Positions 23,095 through 31,589 of a stretch of 43,816 nt of DNA are shown in pieces. The translations under genes were made by a program, and so were the position numbers. Under the pieces are notes generated by a model. The model ran no database searches. It saw nothing but the letters and a program-made list of their open reading frames with translations, and was not told the origin of the DNA. Each line of letters begins with the position of its first letter. Positions within the stretch are counted from its first letter, which is position 1. Source of the DNA: JAWKVD01 sp041398225 (GTDB lineage: Bacteria; Pseudomonadota; Alphaproteobacteria; Caulobacterales; Hyphomonadaceae); the NCBI GenBank assembly GCA_041398225.1, contig JAWKVD010000026.1, positions 1-43,816 of the forward strand. The letters run 5' to 3'.

Positions 23095-23970
23095 ATGACG
23101 AGCGAGAAGAACGGCGCGAAAACCAAGCGCTTCGAGGGGACGGAGAATTATGTCGCGTCCGACGACCTTCGGGTCGCGGTCAACGCCGCGATCGCGCTGG
23201 AGCGTCCGCTTCTGGTGAAGGGCGAGCCCGGCACCGGCAAGACGATGCTGGCCCTGGAAGTGGCCAAGGCGCTGGATATGCCGATCATCGAATGGCACAT
23301 CAAATCCACCACCAAGGCGTATCAGGGCCTGTACGAGTATGACGCGGTGGCGCGCCTGCGCGACGGCCAGCTGGGCGAGGAGCGCGCCCGCGACATCCGC
23401 AACTACATCCGCAAGGGCAAGCTGTGGGAGGCGTTCACCGCGCCGCAACGGCCGGTGCTGCTGATCGACGAGATCGACAAGGCCGACATCGAGTTCCCGA
23501 ACGACCTGTTGCAGGAACTCGATCGCATGGAGTTCTACTGCTACGAGCTGGACGAGACCATCAAGGCCAAGACGCGGCCGGTGGTGATCATCACCTCGAA
23601 CAACGAGAAAGAGCTGCCGGACGCCTTCCTGCGCCGCTGCTTCTTCCACTACATCAAATTCCCCGACGATGCGGCGATGGCCGACATCATCGAAGTGCAC
23701 TTCCCCGGCATCAAGAAGAAGCTGGTCGGCGAGGCGCTGAAGACCTTCTACCAGATGCGCGACGTGCCGGGCATGAAGAAGAAGCCTTCGACGTCGGAGC
23801 TGCTGGACTGGCTTAAACTGCTGATGTCCGAAGACGTCGATCCGGACACGCTGCGCGAGAAGAACCCCAACAAGCTGGTTCCGCCGCTGCATGGCGCGCT
23901 GCTGAAGAACGAGCAGGACATCCAGCTGTTCGAACGGCTGGCCTTCCTGGCGCGCCGGGAAAACGGCTGA
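23095..23970 (+). CDS. MoxR-family AAA+ ATPase
   Basis: 291 residues. Walker A GEPGTGKT near residue 43, Walker B VLLIDEIDKAD, sensor 1 VVIITSNNEKELPDAFLRRC, and the C-terminal lid. These ATPases act as chaperones, usually with a von Willebrand factor A protein encoded next to them, to insert metals or to assemble complexes. Here the downstream gene is an alpha/beta hydrolase instead; no VWA partner is in the window. The start ATG 23095 follows AAGGA by 10 nt; earlier in-frame starts lie in non-coding-like sequence. The long KSTTKAYQGLYEYDAVARL insert is usual for this subfamily. Confidence 0.92.
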   Translation: MTSEKNGAKTKRFEGTENYVASDDLRVAVNAAIALERPLLVKGEPGTGKTMLALEVAKALDMPIIEWHIKSTTKAYQGLYEYDAVARLRDGQLGEERARDIRNYIRKGKLWEAFTAPQRPVLLIDEIDKADIEFPNDLLQELDRMEFYCYELDETIKAKTRPVVIITSNNEKELPDAFLRRCFFHYIKFPDDAAMADIIEVHFPGIKKKLVGEALKTFYQMRDVPGMKKKPSTSELLDWLKLLMSEDVDPDTLREKNPNKLVPPLHGALLKNEQDIQLFERLAFLARRENG

Positions 23971-23986
23971 CCTTCGCAGGGCCGGA

Positions 23987-24703
23987 ATGCCCCTGGAGCT
24001 GACCTTCGTTCCGGGCACGATGTGCGACCGGCGGCTGTGGGCGCCGGTGTGGCGCGCGCTCGACGCGCCGATCGCGGACGGCCGGATGGCGCCGCGCTAT
24101 ATCGCGGTGGAGACTAGGCTTACACGCGAGGCGATCCGCGCGGCGTTCGACGAGGCGGCTGAACGCGGCCCGCTGAACCTGATCGGCTTTTCGATGGGCG
24201 GGTATCTTTCGCTCGAATACGCGCTGGACCATCCCGAACGGGTGGCTTCGCTGATCGTGGTCTGCTCTTCGTCCTACGGATTGTCGGAGGCGGAGAAAGC
24301 CGAACGCGCGAAGGTCGTGGCTTTCCTCGAAACGCACGCCTATCGCGGCATCTCGACCTCGCGGCTGAACCTGTTCGTGCATCCGGGCAAGCAGGCGGAC
24401 ACGGAGGTGACCGACACGATCCGGGCGATGGACCGCGATCTCGGCCAACCGGTTCTGCTGGCGCAGATGCGCGAGACGACGAGGCGGGCGTCGCTGACGG
24501 AGCGCCTTGGCGCGCTGACCTGCCCGACGCTGCTGATCGGCGCGGACGAGGACCGGCTGGTGCGCTGGGACCACATCGCCGAGATGCATGCGCGCCTTCC
24601 CCACAGCCGGCTGGAGCAGGCGCACGCGGCGGGACACATGCTGCCGCTGGAGCAGCCGGACTGGCTGGCGGCGCGGATCGCGGACTTCCACGGTCTTGGC
24701 TAG
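23987..24703 (+). CDS. Alpha/beta hydrolase
   Basis: 238 residues. LTFVPGTMCDRRLWAPV (oxyanion region), the nucleophile elbow GFSMGGY with Ser, then LLIGADEDRLV supplying the Asp and HAAGHMLPLE supplying the His of the triad. The lid domain between is short. The substrate cannot be inferred; such proteins are esterases, lactonases or haloperoxidase relatives. It starts 16 bp after the MoxR gene in the same direction, so it is likely co-transcribed, though a functional link is not known. Confidence 0.9.
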   Translation: MPLELTFVPGTMCDRRLWAPVWRALDAPIADGRMAPRYIAVETRLTREAIRAAFDEAAERGPLNLIGFSMGGYLSLEYALDHPERVASLIVVCSSSYGLSEAEKAERAKVVAFLETHAYRGISTSRLNLFVHPGKQADTEVTDTIRAMDRDLGQPVLLAQMRETTRRASLTERLGALTCPTLLIGADEDRLVRWDHIAEMHARLPHSRLEQAHAAGHMLPLEQPDWLAARIADFHGLG

Positions 24704-24760
24704 GCGGCCTGTTACGGGCGCGCGACCTTCACGGCCCGGAACAAGAACCCGGAACAAGAA

Positions 24761-24784
24761 AAGGGCGGCCCGGAGGCCGCCCTT
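24761..24784. terminator. Bidirectional intrinsic terminator
   Basis: AAGGGCGGCC and GGCCGCCCTT pair perfectly over ten bases around CGGA. On the minus strand the stem is followed by TTCTTGTTC, a T-rich tail, so it ends the helicase transcript; on the plus strand it can end the hydrolase mRNA. Confidence 0.85.
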
Positions 24785-24829
24785 CCCGTCATGCATTTTC
24801 AGGCTTCGGCCTTGAGGCCCTGCCTGTCC

Positions 24830-24851
24830 GACCCGGGGAGCAACCCGGGTC
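24830..24851 (-). terminator. Hairpin just after the helicase stop
   Basis: GACCCGGG and CCCGGGTC, 8-bp perfect arms with a 6-nt loop, 6 nt beyond the helicase stop codon. It has no T-tract; with the next hairpin at 24761-24784 it forms a double 3' structure. Confidence 0.55.
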
Positions 24852-24857
24852 TTCGAG

Positions 24858-27179
24858 CTAGTTCTCGGACCAGGGATTGCGCGAACCGATCTTGCGCATC
24901 AGGTCGCCGGCCGGGGTGACCGGCCCGCCGTCGCGCTTGGCGCCGAAGACGTCGCTGCGCGGCTTTCCGCCCTGCCCCTTGCGGTGCGGCTTCTTGCCGT
25001 GCGGGCGTTCGCCCGGCTTGCCGGTGCGGGCGCGAACCGGTTTGCCCGAGGACGCCGATGCGCCGGGGGGACCCTTGCGATCGGGACGGGCGTCGGTGCG
25101 GGCGTCGGCGTTCGGACCGTTCGAGCGGCGGACCGGACGGTCGCCGGAATGATTGCGGCGGTCGTCTCCGGCGCGATGTTCGCGGCGCTCGCCGTTGCGG
25201 CCTTCGCCATTGCGATGTTCGCCGTTGCGCGGGCCGCCCGTGCGTTGACCGCCGGTGCGATGGTCGCCATTGCGGCGTTCGCGGCCTTCGCCATTGCGGG
25301 CTTCGCCGGTGCGAGCTTCGCCAAAGCGGCCCTGGCCGTTACGGCTTTGGCCGTTGCGATCCGGGCCATTGCGACCTTGACCGTTGCGGCCCTGGCCGTT
25401 GCGCGTGTCGCCGAAACGCGACTCGGCGCGGTCGCCATTGCGTTCGCCATGATTGCGGCGCGGGCCGCGATCCTTGGCGCCGTTCGGCGCGCCCCTGGCG
25501 GCGCGGGGGAAGCGATCCTTCGAACGTTCGCCGGCGCCTTCGCCCGCGCGTTCACCTGAACGGTCGCGATTGCGGTCGCCGAAGCGTTCGCGGGATCTCT
25601 CACCCGAACGCTCATACTTACGTTCGTGCGGGCGTTCGTTCGTGCGTTCGCCCGAGCGCTCGGGACGACGCTCGCGGCGCGTTTCGGCGCCCTGCTCCGA
25701 GCGCGCCTCGCCGCGCTCGTTCGAGCGGCGTCCGTCGGCACGGTGTCCGTCGGCACGGCGTTCGTCACCACGGCGTTCTTCACCACGGCGTTCTTCAGGG
25801 CGACGCTCGCGCTGTGGACGCGGCTTGCGTTCGGCGTTCCTGCCTTCCGCCCGGACGTCTTCAGCCGTGTGGCCTTCGGCCTGTCCCTCGGCCCGGGGGC
25901 GCTCCGCGTGCTGGCGTTCTGGGCGCTGGCGTTCGGGACGAGCGTTGCGCTCCGGCCGGCGGCGCTGCTGTTGCTGACGGCGCGGTTGCGGTTCGCCGCG
26001 CGCCTCGGCCTGAGGTTCGGGCGAAGCGGCGGCAATGGCGGCGAGCGCCGTATCGCCGCGACGGTCGATCGAGGGGATTTTCTGGCGCGTGTTGCGCTCG
26101 ATGTCGCGCAGCAGGCCGCGATCGTCCTCGCAGCAGAAAGCGACCGCCGATCCGTCGGCGCCGGCGCGCGCGGTGCGGCCGATGCGGTGGACGTAGGTTT
26201 CGGGCACTTCCGGCAGGTCGAACTGGACGACGTGGCTGACGCTGGAGATGTCGATGCCGCGCGCCGCGATGTCGGTGGCCACCAGCGCCCGGACATCGCC
26301 GGTGCGGAAGGCCGCCAGCGCGCGCTCGCGCTGGGCCTGGGACTTGTTGCCGTGGATGGCGGAGGCGGCGACGTCGGCGTCTTCCAGAATGCGGGCGACG
26401 CGATCGGCGCCGCGCTTGGTGCGGGTGAAGACCAGCACGCGCGAGAAGTCGTTCTGGTTGAACAGGTCGATCAGAAGCGCGCGCTTGCGGGCGCGTTCGA
26501 CGTGAACCACCTGCTGGTTGATGCGCTCGACCGTGGTCGACGGCGGGGTGACCGTGACCGACAGCGGATCGGTGAGCAGCTCGTCGGCCAGCGTGCGGAT
26601 GTCGGTCGGCATGGTGGCGGAGAAGAAGAGGTTCTGACGCGATTGCGGCAGGCGCTTCACGATCTGACGGATGGGATGGATGAAGCCCATGTCGAGCATC
26701 TGGTCGGCTTCGTCGAGGACGAAGATCTCGAGACCGCGCAGGTCGGCGGTGCGTTCGGAGATGTGATCGAGCAGACGGCCCGGCGTGGCGACGAGAATGT
26801 CGACGCCGCGATCGAGGTTGCGCTGTTGCGGACCAAAGGAGACGCCGCCGAAAATCGTCGCGACGGAGAAGCCGAGTTCGGCGCCGTATGCGCGGAACTG
26901 TTCGGCGATCTGCGAGGCGAGTTCGCGGGTGGGCGACAGGATCAGGGCGCGCGCGCCGCGACGCGGGGCGGCCTGACGGTTTTCGGCGAGGCGATGGAGG
27001 ATGGGCAGCGCGAAGGCCGCTGTCTTGCCGGTGCCGGTCTGGGCGATGCCCAGAAGGTCGCGGCCCGCCATCACGCCGGGAATGGCCTGCGCCTGGATCG
27101 GCGTGGGCTCGACATAGCCCTTGGCCGCCAGCGTCTCAAGCAGACGCGGGTTGAGGGCGAGATCGGTAAACTGGGTCAA
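24858..27179 (-). CDS. DEAD-box RNA helicase (RhlE-like) with long repetitive C-terminal tail
   Basis: 773 residues. The helicase core (about 1-370) has all motifs: Q motif PTPIQAQAIP, I AQTGTGKT, Ia PTRELA, Ib TPGRLLD, II DEAD, III SAT, IV VLVFTRTKRGAD, V ATDIAARGIDI, VI HRIGRTAR. The tail of about 400 residues is extremely basic and polar: first an Arg/Glu-rich part (EERRGEERRGDERRADGH), then Asn-Gly-Arg repeats (RNGQGRNGQGRNGPDRNG), ending in a Lys/Arg-rich part. Such tails bind RNA and can drive condensates. The start is TTG 27179, the only start consistent with the family N-terminus MTQFTDLALNPRLLETL; a seven-codon leader frame overlaps it. Role is likely ribosome assembly or mRNA turnover. 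Confidence 0.92.
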   Translation of the reverse strand: MTQFTDLALNPRLLETLAAKGYVEPTPIQAQAIPGVMAGRDLLGIAQTGTGKTAAFALPILHRLAENRQAAPRRGARALILSPTRELASQIAEQFRAYGAELGFSVATIFGGVSFGPQQRNLDRGVDILVATPGRLLDHISERTADLRGLEIFVLDEADQMLDMGFIHPIRQIVKRLPQSRQNLFFSATMPTDIRTLADELLTDPLSVTVTPPSTTVERINQQVVHVERARKRALLIDLFNQNDFSRVLVFTRTKRGADRVARILEDADVAASAIHGNKSQAQRERALAAFRTGDVRALVATDIAARGIDISSVSHVVQFDLPEVPETYVHRIGRTARAGADGSAVAFCCEDDRGLLRDIERNTRQKIPSIDRRGDTALAAIAAASPEPQAEARGEPQPRRQQQQRRRPERNARPERQRPERQHAERPRAEGQAEGHTAEDVRAEGRNAERKPRPQRERRPEERRGEERRGDERRADGHRADGRRSNERGEARSEQGAETRRERRPERSGERTNERPHERKYERSGERSRERFGDRNRDRSGERAGEGAGERSKDRFPRAARGAPNGAKDRGPRRNHGERNGDRAESRFGDTRNGQGRNGQGRNGPDRNGQSRNGQGRFGEARTGEARNGEGRERRNGDHRTGGQRTGGPRNGEHRNGEGRNGERREHRAGDDRRNHSGDRPVRRSNGPNADARTDARPDRKGPPGASASSGKPVRARTGKPGERPHGKKPHRKGQGGKPRSDVFGAKRDGGPVTPAGDLMRKIGSRNPWSEN
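25150..25900. repeat. Tandem coding repeats in the helicase tail
   Basis: Two repeat types in frame: short units of the form RNG(Q/E)GR across about 25180-25440, and Arg-Glu-Arg units of the form (G/D)ERR across about 25560-25860. At DNA level they show as recurring GCCATTGCG/GCCGTTGCG and GCGTTCG. They keep long open frames on the other strand, which are not genes. Confidence 0.75.
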
Positions 27180-27196
27180 ACGTAGGTTTCTTTCAT
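27176..27196 (-). promoter_or_regulatory. Six-codon leader frame overlapping the helicase start
   Basis: On the minus strand ATGAAAGAAACCTACGTT is followed by TGA; the TGA overlaps the helicase TTG start (TTGA). The helicase start has no ribosome-binding site of its own, so re-initiation from this leader is possible. This is inference from spacing alone. Confidence 0.35.
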
Positions 27197-27485
27197 ATGC
27201 GCGCGCGAGCGGAGATCCCGTTCCTTTGGGGATCCGCCTTCAAGCGCAATTGGATGGGAAGGCCCGGCGTGCGCGGGCGATCATTCGAGCTTTTCAGAGC
27301 GCTCAACGGGCCGGAAGACTTCTTGTCTTCCCCACGCAGCCGGAGCGCCAATAGCGGGCCCAACATCGGGACCACGCGGCGCACATGGAGCCTAACGGGT
27401 TAAAAGTCAATCAAGAAGGTGAGACGAAAGGCCGAGACAGGGCGGGCCAAACAGAAAGCCCGGACCGGACCGCCGAAAAAAAGGA
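27197..27485. other. Helicase leader region, no gene
   Basis: Between the helicase start and the ompW-type terminator no gene is seen. A perfect hairpin GGAAGAC-TTCTT-GTCTTCC (27313-27331) lies here. If the helicase promoter is further upstream it would sit in a long 5' leader, as known for cold-inducible DEAD-box genes. Confidence 0.4.
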
Positions 27486-27513
27486 GGGGGCGGAGCCCTA
27501 AGGGCTCGCCCCC
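27486..27513 (-). terminator. Rho-independent terminator of the OmpW gene
   Basis: GGGGGCGGAGCCC pairs with GGGCTCGCCCCC (one bulged G) around TAA. On the minus strand it is followed after four bases by a run of seven T (27476-27482). This is the clearest intrinsic terminator in the window, about 108 nt beyond the stop codon. Confidence 0.9.
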
Positions 27514-27621
27514 TGATTTCCGGGTCGGGAGGACGGAGAGGGACCTGACCCGGACCGCTTCATACTCGGGAGCCATGCTTCCGGCGGGCGCTGTCGGGCG
27601 GCCCCGCCGGATGCGAAGGCG

Positions 27622-28284
27622 CTAGAAGCGATAGCCAAGGCCCGCGGTGACCACGAGCGGATTGATGTCGACATCGGCGTCGATACGGGTGGCGCCGGCC
27701 ATGATGGTGACGTCGGACTGAATCCAGATCTTGCGAACGTCGACGTTCACCGACCAGGTGTCGTTGAGCTGGTAGTCCATGCCGGCCTGCAGGGCGCCGC
27801 CGAAGCTGTCGTCGTACTTGATCGAGGTGACGTCGCCTTCGTCCACGTCGAAGAAGGTGGTGTAGTTGACGCCGGCGCCGACATAGGGACGGAACTTGCC
27901 CATATTGGTCCAGTGATACTTGAGCGTGACGGTCGGCGGGAAGTGCGAGACCTTGCCCAGATTGACCGTTCCGAGCGCGGTGCCGACGGCTTTCACGTCA
28001 TGGCGGGCCATGCAGCACAGCAGTTCGGCGGATACGTTGTCGGTGAAGAAGTATTCGAGCTGAACCGTCGGCACGTATTCGTCGGAGATGTCGACGTCGC
28101 CGCCGATGACGGAGATGTTGGCGCTTTCATCGGGCAGGATGCCGGAGACGCCGACGCGGACCTGGAACTTGCCGGTCGGGTTGGGCGCATCCTGCGCCAG
28201 GGCCGGCATCGCCAGCGCGGCGGTCGCCGCGGCGGCCAGCGCAATGCCTTTGAGGGTGCGTTTGGGGAAGATGCTCGTGAACAT
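27622..28284 (-). CDS. OmpW family outer-membrane beta-barrel protein
   Basis: 220 residues with a clear Sec signal peptide (LKGIALAAAATAALAMPALA followed by QDAPN). The mature part has alternating strands for an eight-stranded barrel, with family blocks KFQVRVGVSGILPDE, PTVQLEYFFTDNVSAELL, FRPYVGAGVNYTTFF, LNDTWSVNVDVRKIW, and it ends in GLGYRF with the terminal aromatic residue needed for barrel insertion. OmpW proteins let small hydrophobic compounds through the outer membrane. CC in ELLCCMA is unusual for a barrel strand. The start ATG 28284 is chosen for the signal peptide. Regulation may involve the 15-bp repeats upstream. Confidence 0.93.
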   Translation of the reverse strand: MFTSIFPKRTLKGIALAAAATAALAMPALAQDAPNPTGKFQVRVGVSGILPDESANISVIGGDVDISDEYVPTVQLEYFFTDNVSAELLCCMARHDVKAVGTALGTVNLGKVSHFPPTVTLKYHWTNMGKFRPYVGAGVNYTTFFDVDEGDVTSIKYDDSFGGALQAGMDYQLNDTWSVNVDVRKIWIQSDVTIMAGATRIDADVDINPLVVTAGLGYRF

Positions 28285-28396
28285 CGGAGGTCGTCCTCTA
28301 CTTCTGATGAGAGGTCTGTCGCTCCATCTTGCGCGCGGGCGCTTGATCTGCGCCAAGTCGCGGTTAGCTCTGTATGTGGCGCGCAGTCGCGGGCGA

Positions 28397-28441
28397 TAAT
28401 GGCGCGGGCGCTAATGGCGCGTGCCGAAATGGCGCACGAAA
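28397..28441. repeat. Three 15-bp direct repeats upstream of the OmpW gene
   Basis: Units TAATGGCGCGGGCGC, TAATGGCGCGTGCCG and AAATGGCGCACGAAA follow each other exactly, with the core AATGGCGC starting at 28398, 28413 and 28428. They lie 115-155 bp upstream of the OmpW start and about 140 bp before the antiporter, inside the 298-bp divergent region. Possible iteron-like regulator sites. Confidence 0.6.
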
Positions 28442-28582
28442 GAAAAGGGCTGACGGTTAACGGCGGGTCATGACGAAACGAGAGCAGGCACAGATCACAA
28501 CGCCGCCCATGCGAGGCTGCAAGCGAGACGGCGAAGCGGCCAGGAAGCCGGCCGGGAAGCCGGGCAGACAGTCGGTCCGGGC

Positions 28583-29836
28583 ATGAACGTTCACGGCATC
28601 GACCTGACGAGCTGGGCGATCATCATCGCCGCGGCCATCGCGATGGGCCTGGTTCTGATCCAGTTTCGCCTGCCCTCGATGGTGGCCTTCATCGCAGCCG
28701 GCGTGATCCTCGGTCCGACCGGCTTCGGACTGGTGAGCAATATCGGCGCGGTGAACGTGCTGGCCGAGATCGGCGTGCTGATGCTGCTGTTCCTGGCCGG
28801 GATGAAGATGCCGGTGGCGAGCTTCATCAAGGTGCTGCGCCCGGTGTCGCTGGCGGTCGGCATACAGATGGCCGGCGCGATCGGCATCTGCTTTCTGATG
28901 TCGCTGGCGACCGGATGGGATACGCGCGCCAGCCTGCTGTTCGGGTTCATCCTCGCCATGTCGAGCACGGCGGTGGCGCTGAACATGCTGGAGGAGCTTG
29001 GCGAAACCAATACGCGGGTCGGACAGCTGACCATCGGCTTGATGATCGCGCAGGACATCGCGGTCGTGCCGATGCTGATCGTGGTGGAGAGTTTCGGCGC
29101 GGCGCGGCCGGACATCGCGGGCATTGTCCTGCGCATCGCGGTGGCGCTGGGCGCGCTGGCGGCGATCATCTGGGTGTTCCGCAAGGGACGCGTGATCGAC
29201 CTGCCCTTCTTCCAGCAGTTGCGCGGGCGCGACGACCTGGTGGCGCTGTTCTCGCTGATGGCGTGTTTCGCCGCCGCCTCTCTTTCGGGTCTGCTCGACC
29301 TGTCGCCGGCCTATGGCGCGTTCGCCATCGGGCTGGTGGCCGGCAACACCTCGATCGGCGACGAGATCAAGCGGGTGGCGACGCCGATCCAGAGCGTGCT
29401 GGTGGTGATGTTCTTCCTGTCGGTCGGGCTTCTGATCGACCTGACCTATGTGCGCGAGAATCTGTGGCTGGTGCTGGGATCGGCGCTGGGCGCGATCGTG
29501 TTCAAGACGGCGCTTAACATCATATCCCTGCGGCTGGCGCGGGTTGAGTCCTCCAGCGCCTATCAGGTCGGCCTTGCAACCGCCCAGATAGGCGAGTTCT
29601 CTTTCATTCTGGCCGGCGCGGGCCTATCGGTGGCGGCGCTGGACAGCGAACGCTACCGGCTGGCGATCGCGGTGATCGCCGCCACGCTGATAATGAGTCC
29701 GATCTGGATGGTGATGGCGAGACGGGTGCACGACGGCGCGAAAGCCAGCCTGCAGAAGGTGCGCGACAGCCTGAGAACCCTGCGCGCGGCGCGCTTCGCC
29801 CAGCCGGATCAACCGGACAGTAAGCAAGACCCGTAA
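28583..29836 (+). CDS. CPA2-family cation:proton antiporter
   Basis: 417 residues, about twelve membrane segments. LPSMVAFIAAGVILGPTGFGLV, VLAEIGVLMLLFLAGMKM, ILAMSSTAVALNMLEELGE and LMIAQDIAVVPML (the QD pair in place of an ND ion site) are KefB/CPA2 signatures; the C-terminal half repeats the pattern (FAIGLVAGNTSIGDEIKRV, QIGEFSFILAGAG). There is no C-terminal TrkA-N/RCK domain, so it lacks the nucleotide control of KefB/KefC. Likely a K+ or Na+/H+ exchanger of the inner membrane. The next gene starts 2 bp after its stop, so the two form an operon. Confidence 0.92.
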   Translation: MNVHGIDLTSWAIIIAAAIAMGLVLIQFRLPSMVAFIAAGVILGPTGFGLVSNIGAVNVLAEIGVLMLLFLAGMKMPVASFIKVLRPVSLAVGIQMAGAIGICFLMSLATGWDTRASLLFGFILAMSSTAVALNMLEELGETNTRVGQLTIGLMIAQDIAVVPMLIVVESFGAARPDIAGIVLRIAVALGALAAIIWVFRKGRVIDLPFFQQLRGRDDLVALFSLMACFAAASLSGLLDLSPAYGAFAIGLVAGNTSIGDEIKRVATPIQSVLVVMFFLSVGLLIDLTYVRENLWLVLGSALGAIVFKTALNIISLRLARVESSSAYQVGLATAQIGEFSFILAGAGLSVAALDSERYRLAIAVIAATLIMSPIWMVMARRVHDGAKASLQKVRDSLRTLRAARFAQPDQPDSKQDP

Positions 29837-29838
29837 GA

Positions 29839-31539
29839 ATGCCGTCCGGAAACACCCGCACGGACGCTCCGCCTTCCATGGACGACGCAGGTACAGACAC
29901 GCGCCCCGAACGGGAGGCGCCCCGCTCTCGCGCGCTGGCGATCGAGACGCGCGCGCGCGCCTTTTTCAGACGGCTGAGACGGCTGCTGCTGCAGCGCCTG
30001 CCGCCGGAGGAGGCGCGCGACGTTCGCCGGTCGGTCGAGGCGGAAGGACAGCTTACCGAACGATTCATTCTTATGAGCGGGCTGTCGGCCGGGATCGCGA
30101 CGCTGGGCCTGCTGCAGTCGTCGGCGGCGGTGGTGATCGGCGCCATGCTGGTCTCGCCGCTGATGTCGCCGATCGCCGCGCTGGGCTTCGGCTTCGCATC
30201 GCTCGACGCGCGGCGCATTCAGGCGGCGGCGCGCGTGGTGCTGATCGGCGCGCTGGTGGGCGTGGGCGTCGGCATGATGCTGACCTGGGCGAGCCCGATC
30301 CGAAACGCGACGCCGGAGATCATCGCGCGCACGGCGCCGACGCTGCTGGACCTGGCGGTGGCCGTGCTTTCTGGCTTCGCGGGCGGCTACGCCACCGTGC
30401 ACCGGCGCGGCGAAACCGCGATCGGGGTGGCCATCGCAACCGCGTTGATGCCGCCGCTGGCGACGCTGGGCTACAGCCTCGCGGTGCTGCGGTTCGACTT
30501 CGCGGCGGGCGCGGGGCTTCTGTTCCTGACCAACCTTGCGGCGATCGCGTTTTCGTTCGCCATCGTGGCGCGGCTGCGCGGCGTGGCGCGCCCGCTGGCG
30601 CGGGTGGAGTTCAAGCCGTTTCACATGGTGCTGGGCGCGATCGCCTTCCTGGTGCTGGCGACGCCGCTTGGCCTGACGCTTCGGCGGGTGACCCAGGAGG
30701 CGCTGGCCAGTTCGACCGCGCGCACCGAGATCGCCCACTATTTCGGAATCGACGCCAACCAGATCGCGCAGCTTCAGGTGGCGTGGAGCAATCTCAGCGC
30801 GCCGAAGATCGCCGCCACGGTGGTGACGCCGGAATACCGCACCGACGCCGACGAACAGCTGACCGAGGTGATCGGCGCGCGCCTGAAGGCGACGCCGGAT
30901 CTCGAACTCAACCAGATCGTGGCCGCCGACACGCAGGCGCAGACGCAGGCGATGATCAACGCCGCGCTGGCCCAGCAGGGACGCCAGGTCTCCGCGCCGG
31001 CCCCGCCGCCGCCGCCCCCTCCGATCGAGGCGGCGCGCAAATCGGCCGACGTTCCGGTGACGGCCGCGTGGGCGGACGAGGACGCCAAGACCATCCATCT
31101 TTCGGCGAGCCTGCTGGACGGAATGAAGCTGGCGGATCTGCGCCTGGAGGAGCAGAGGCTGGCGAATGTCTGGTCGGGCTGGACCGTGCAGATCATTCCG
31201 CCCTTCCGCGAGCGGCTGTTCGTGCCCTTCCCCACCGGCCTTGCGACGCCGGACTACGACACGCTGGAGGCGCTGAAGGACGCGCGCTGGGCGCTGGAGC
31301 GCTGGGGCGTGACGCATGTCGGGCTGGAGGGGCTGGCCGGCCGCAACACCGCGCGCAGCCGGTCGCTGAGCGAGCTGGCGCTGGCGCGGGCCCAGGCGAC
31401 GGCGAGCGCCCTGTCCGACGCCGGGCTCGAGATGGACGCGGTGGTCGCGAGCGCCGCGACGACGGCGGCGCTGTTCGCGCAGGGCGGCGATGAGCGCACG
31501 ACGGGCGTGGACATCAAGGTGCTGCGCGCGCCGCGCTAG
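29839..31539 (+). CDS. DUF389 family membrane protein
   Basis: 566 residues. A charged N-terminus of about 75 residues is followed by the DUF389 membrane part: FILMSGLSAGIATLGLLQSS, VVIGAMLVSPLMSPIAALGFG, TAPTLLDLAVAVLSGFAGGYA, ETAIGVAIATALMPPLATLGYS and FLTNLAAIAFSFAIVARL. The last 300 residues are soluble, with a PPPPPPP hinge near 395, and end in an OmpA-like helical block rich in Ala and Arg. Function unknown for the family. Directly behind the antiporter (2 bp gap), which hints at a shared role in ion balance; this is an inference from position. Confidence 0.88.
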   Translation: MPSGNTRTDAPPSMDDAGTDTRPEREAPRSRALAIETRARAFFRRLRRLLLQRLPPEEARDVRRSVEAEGQLTERFILMSGLSAGIATLGLLQSSAAVVIGAMLVSPLMSPIAALGFGFASLDARRIQAAARVVLIGALVGVGVGMMLTWASPIRNATPEIIARTAPTLLDLAVAVLSGFAGGYATVHRRGETAIGVAIATALMPPLATLGYSLAVLRFDFAAGAGLLFLTNLAAIAFSFAIVARLRGVARPLARVEFKPFHMVLGAIAFLVLATPLGLTLRRVTQEALASSTARTEIAHYFGIDANQIAQLQVAWSNLSAPKIAATVVTPEYRTDADEQLTEVIGARLKATPDLELNQIVAADTQAQTQAMINAALAQQGRQVSAPAPPPPPPPIEAARKSADVPVTAAWADEDAKTIHLSASLLDGMKLADLRLEEQRLANVWSGWTVQIIPPFRERLFVPFPTGLATPDYDTLEALKDARWALERWGVTHVGLEGLAGRNTARSRSLSELALARAQATASALSDAGLEMDAVVASAATTAALFAQGGDERTTGVDIKVLRAPR

Positions 31540-31551
31540 ACACGTTTCCGC

Positions 31552-31589
31552 GCGCCGGCCAAGTCGGGAGCGCCCTATTCGGCCGGCGC
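31552..31589. terminator. Convergent hairpin between DUF389 and PepSY genes
   Basis: GCGCCGGCC (31552-31560) and GGCCGGCGC (31581-31589) are perfect 9-bp arms with a 20-nt loop; the right arm lies within the last codons of the PepSY gene. It could serve both convergent transcripts. No T-tracts. Confidence 0.5.

Noticed and set aside
25150..25900. Regularly recurring short sequences considered as a CRISPR array
   Set aside because: The repeats are short, in frame, have no unique spacers of constant length and encode Arg/Gly/Asn units of the helicase tail.
25626..27185. Long open frame (519 codons) on the + strand opposite the helicase gene
   Set aside because: It is an antisense shadow kept open by GC-rich codon bias and the Arg/Gly repeats; the opposite strand has all DEAD-box motifs and this frame has no domain pattern.
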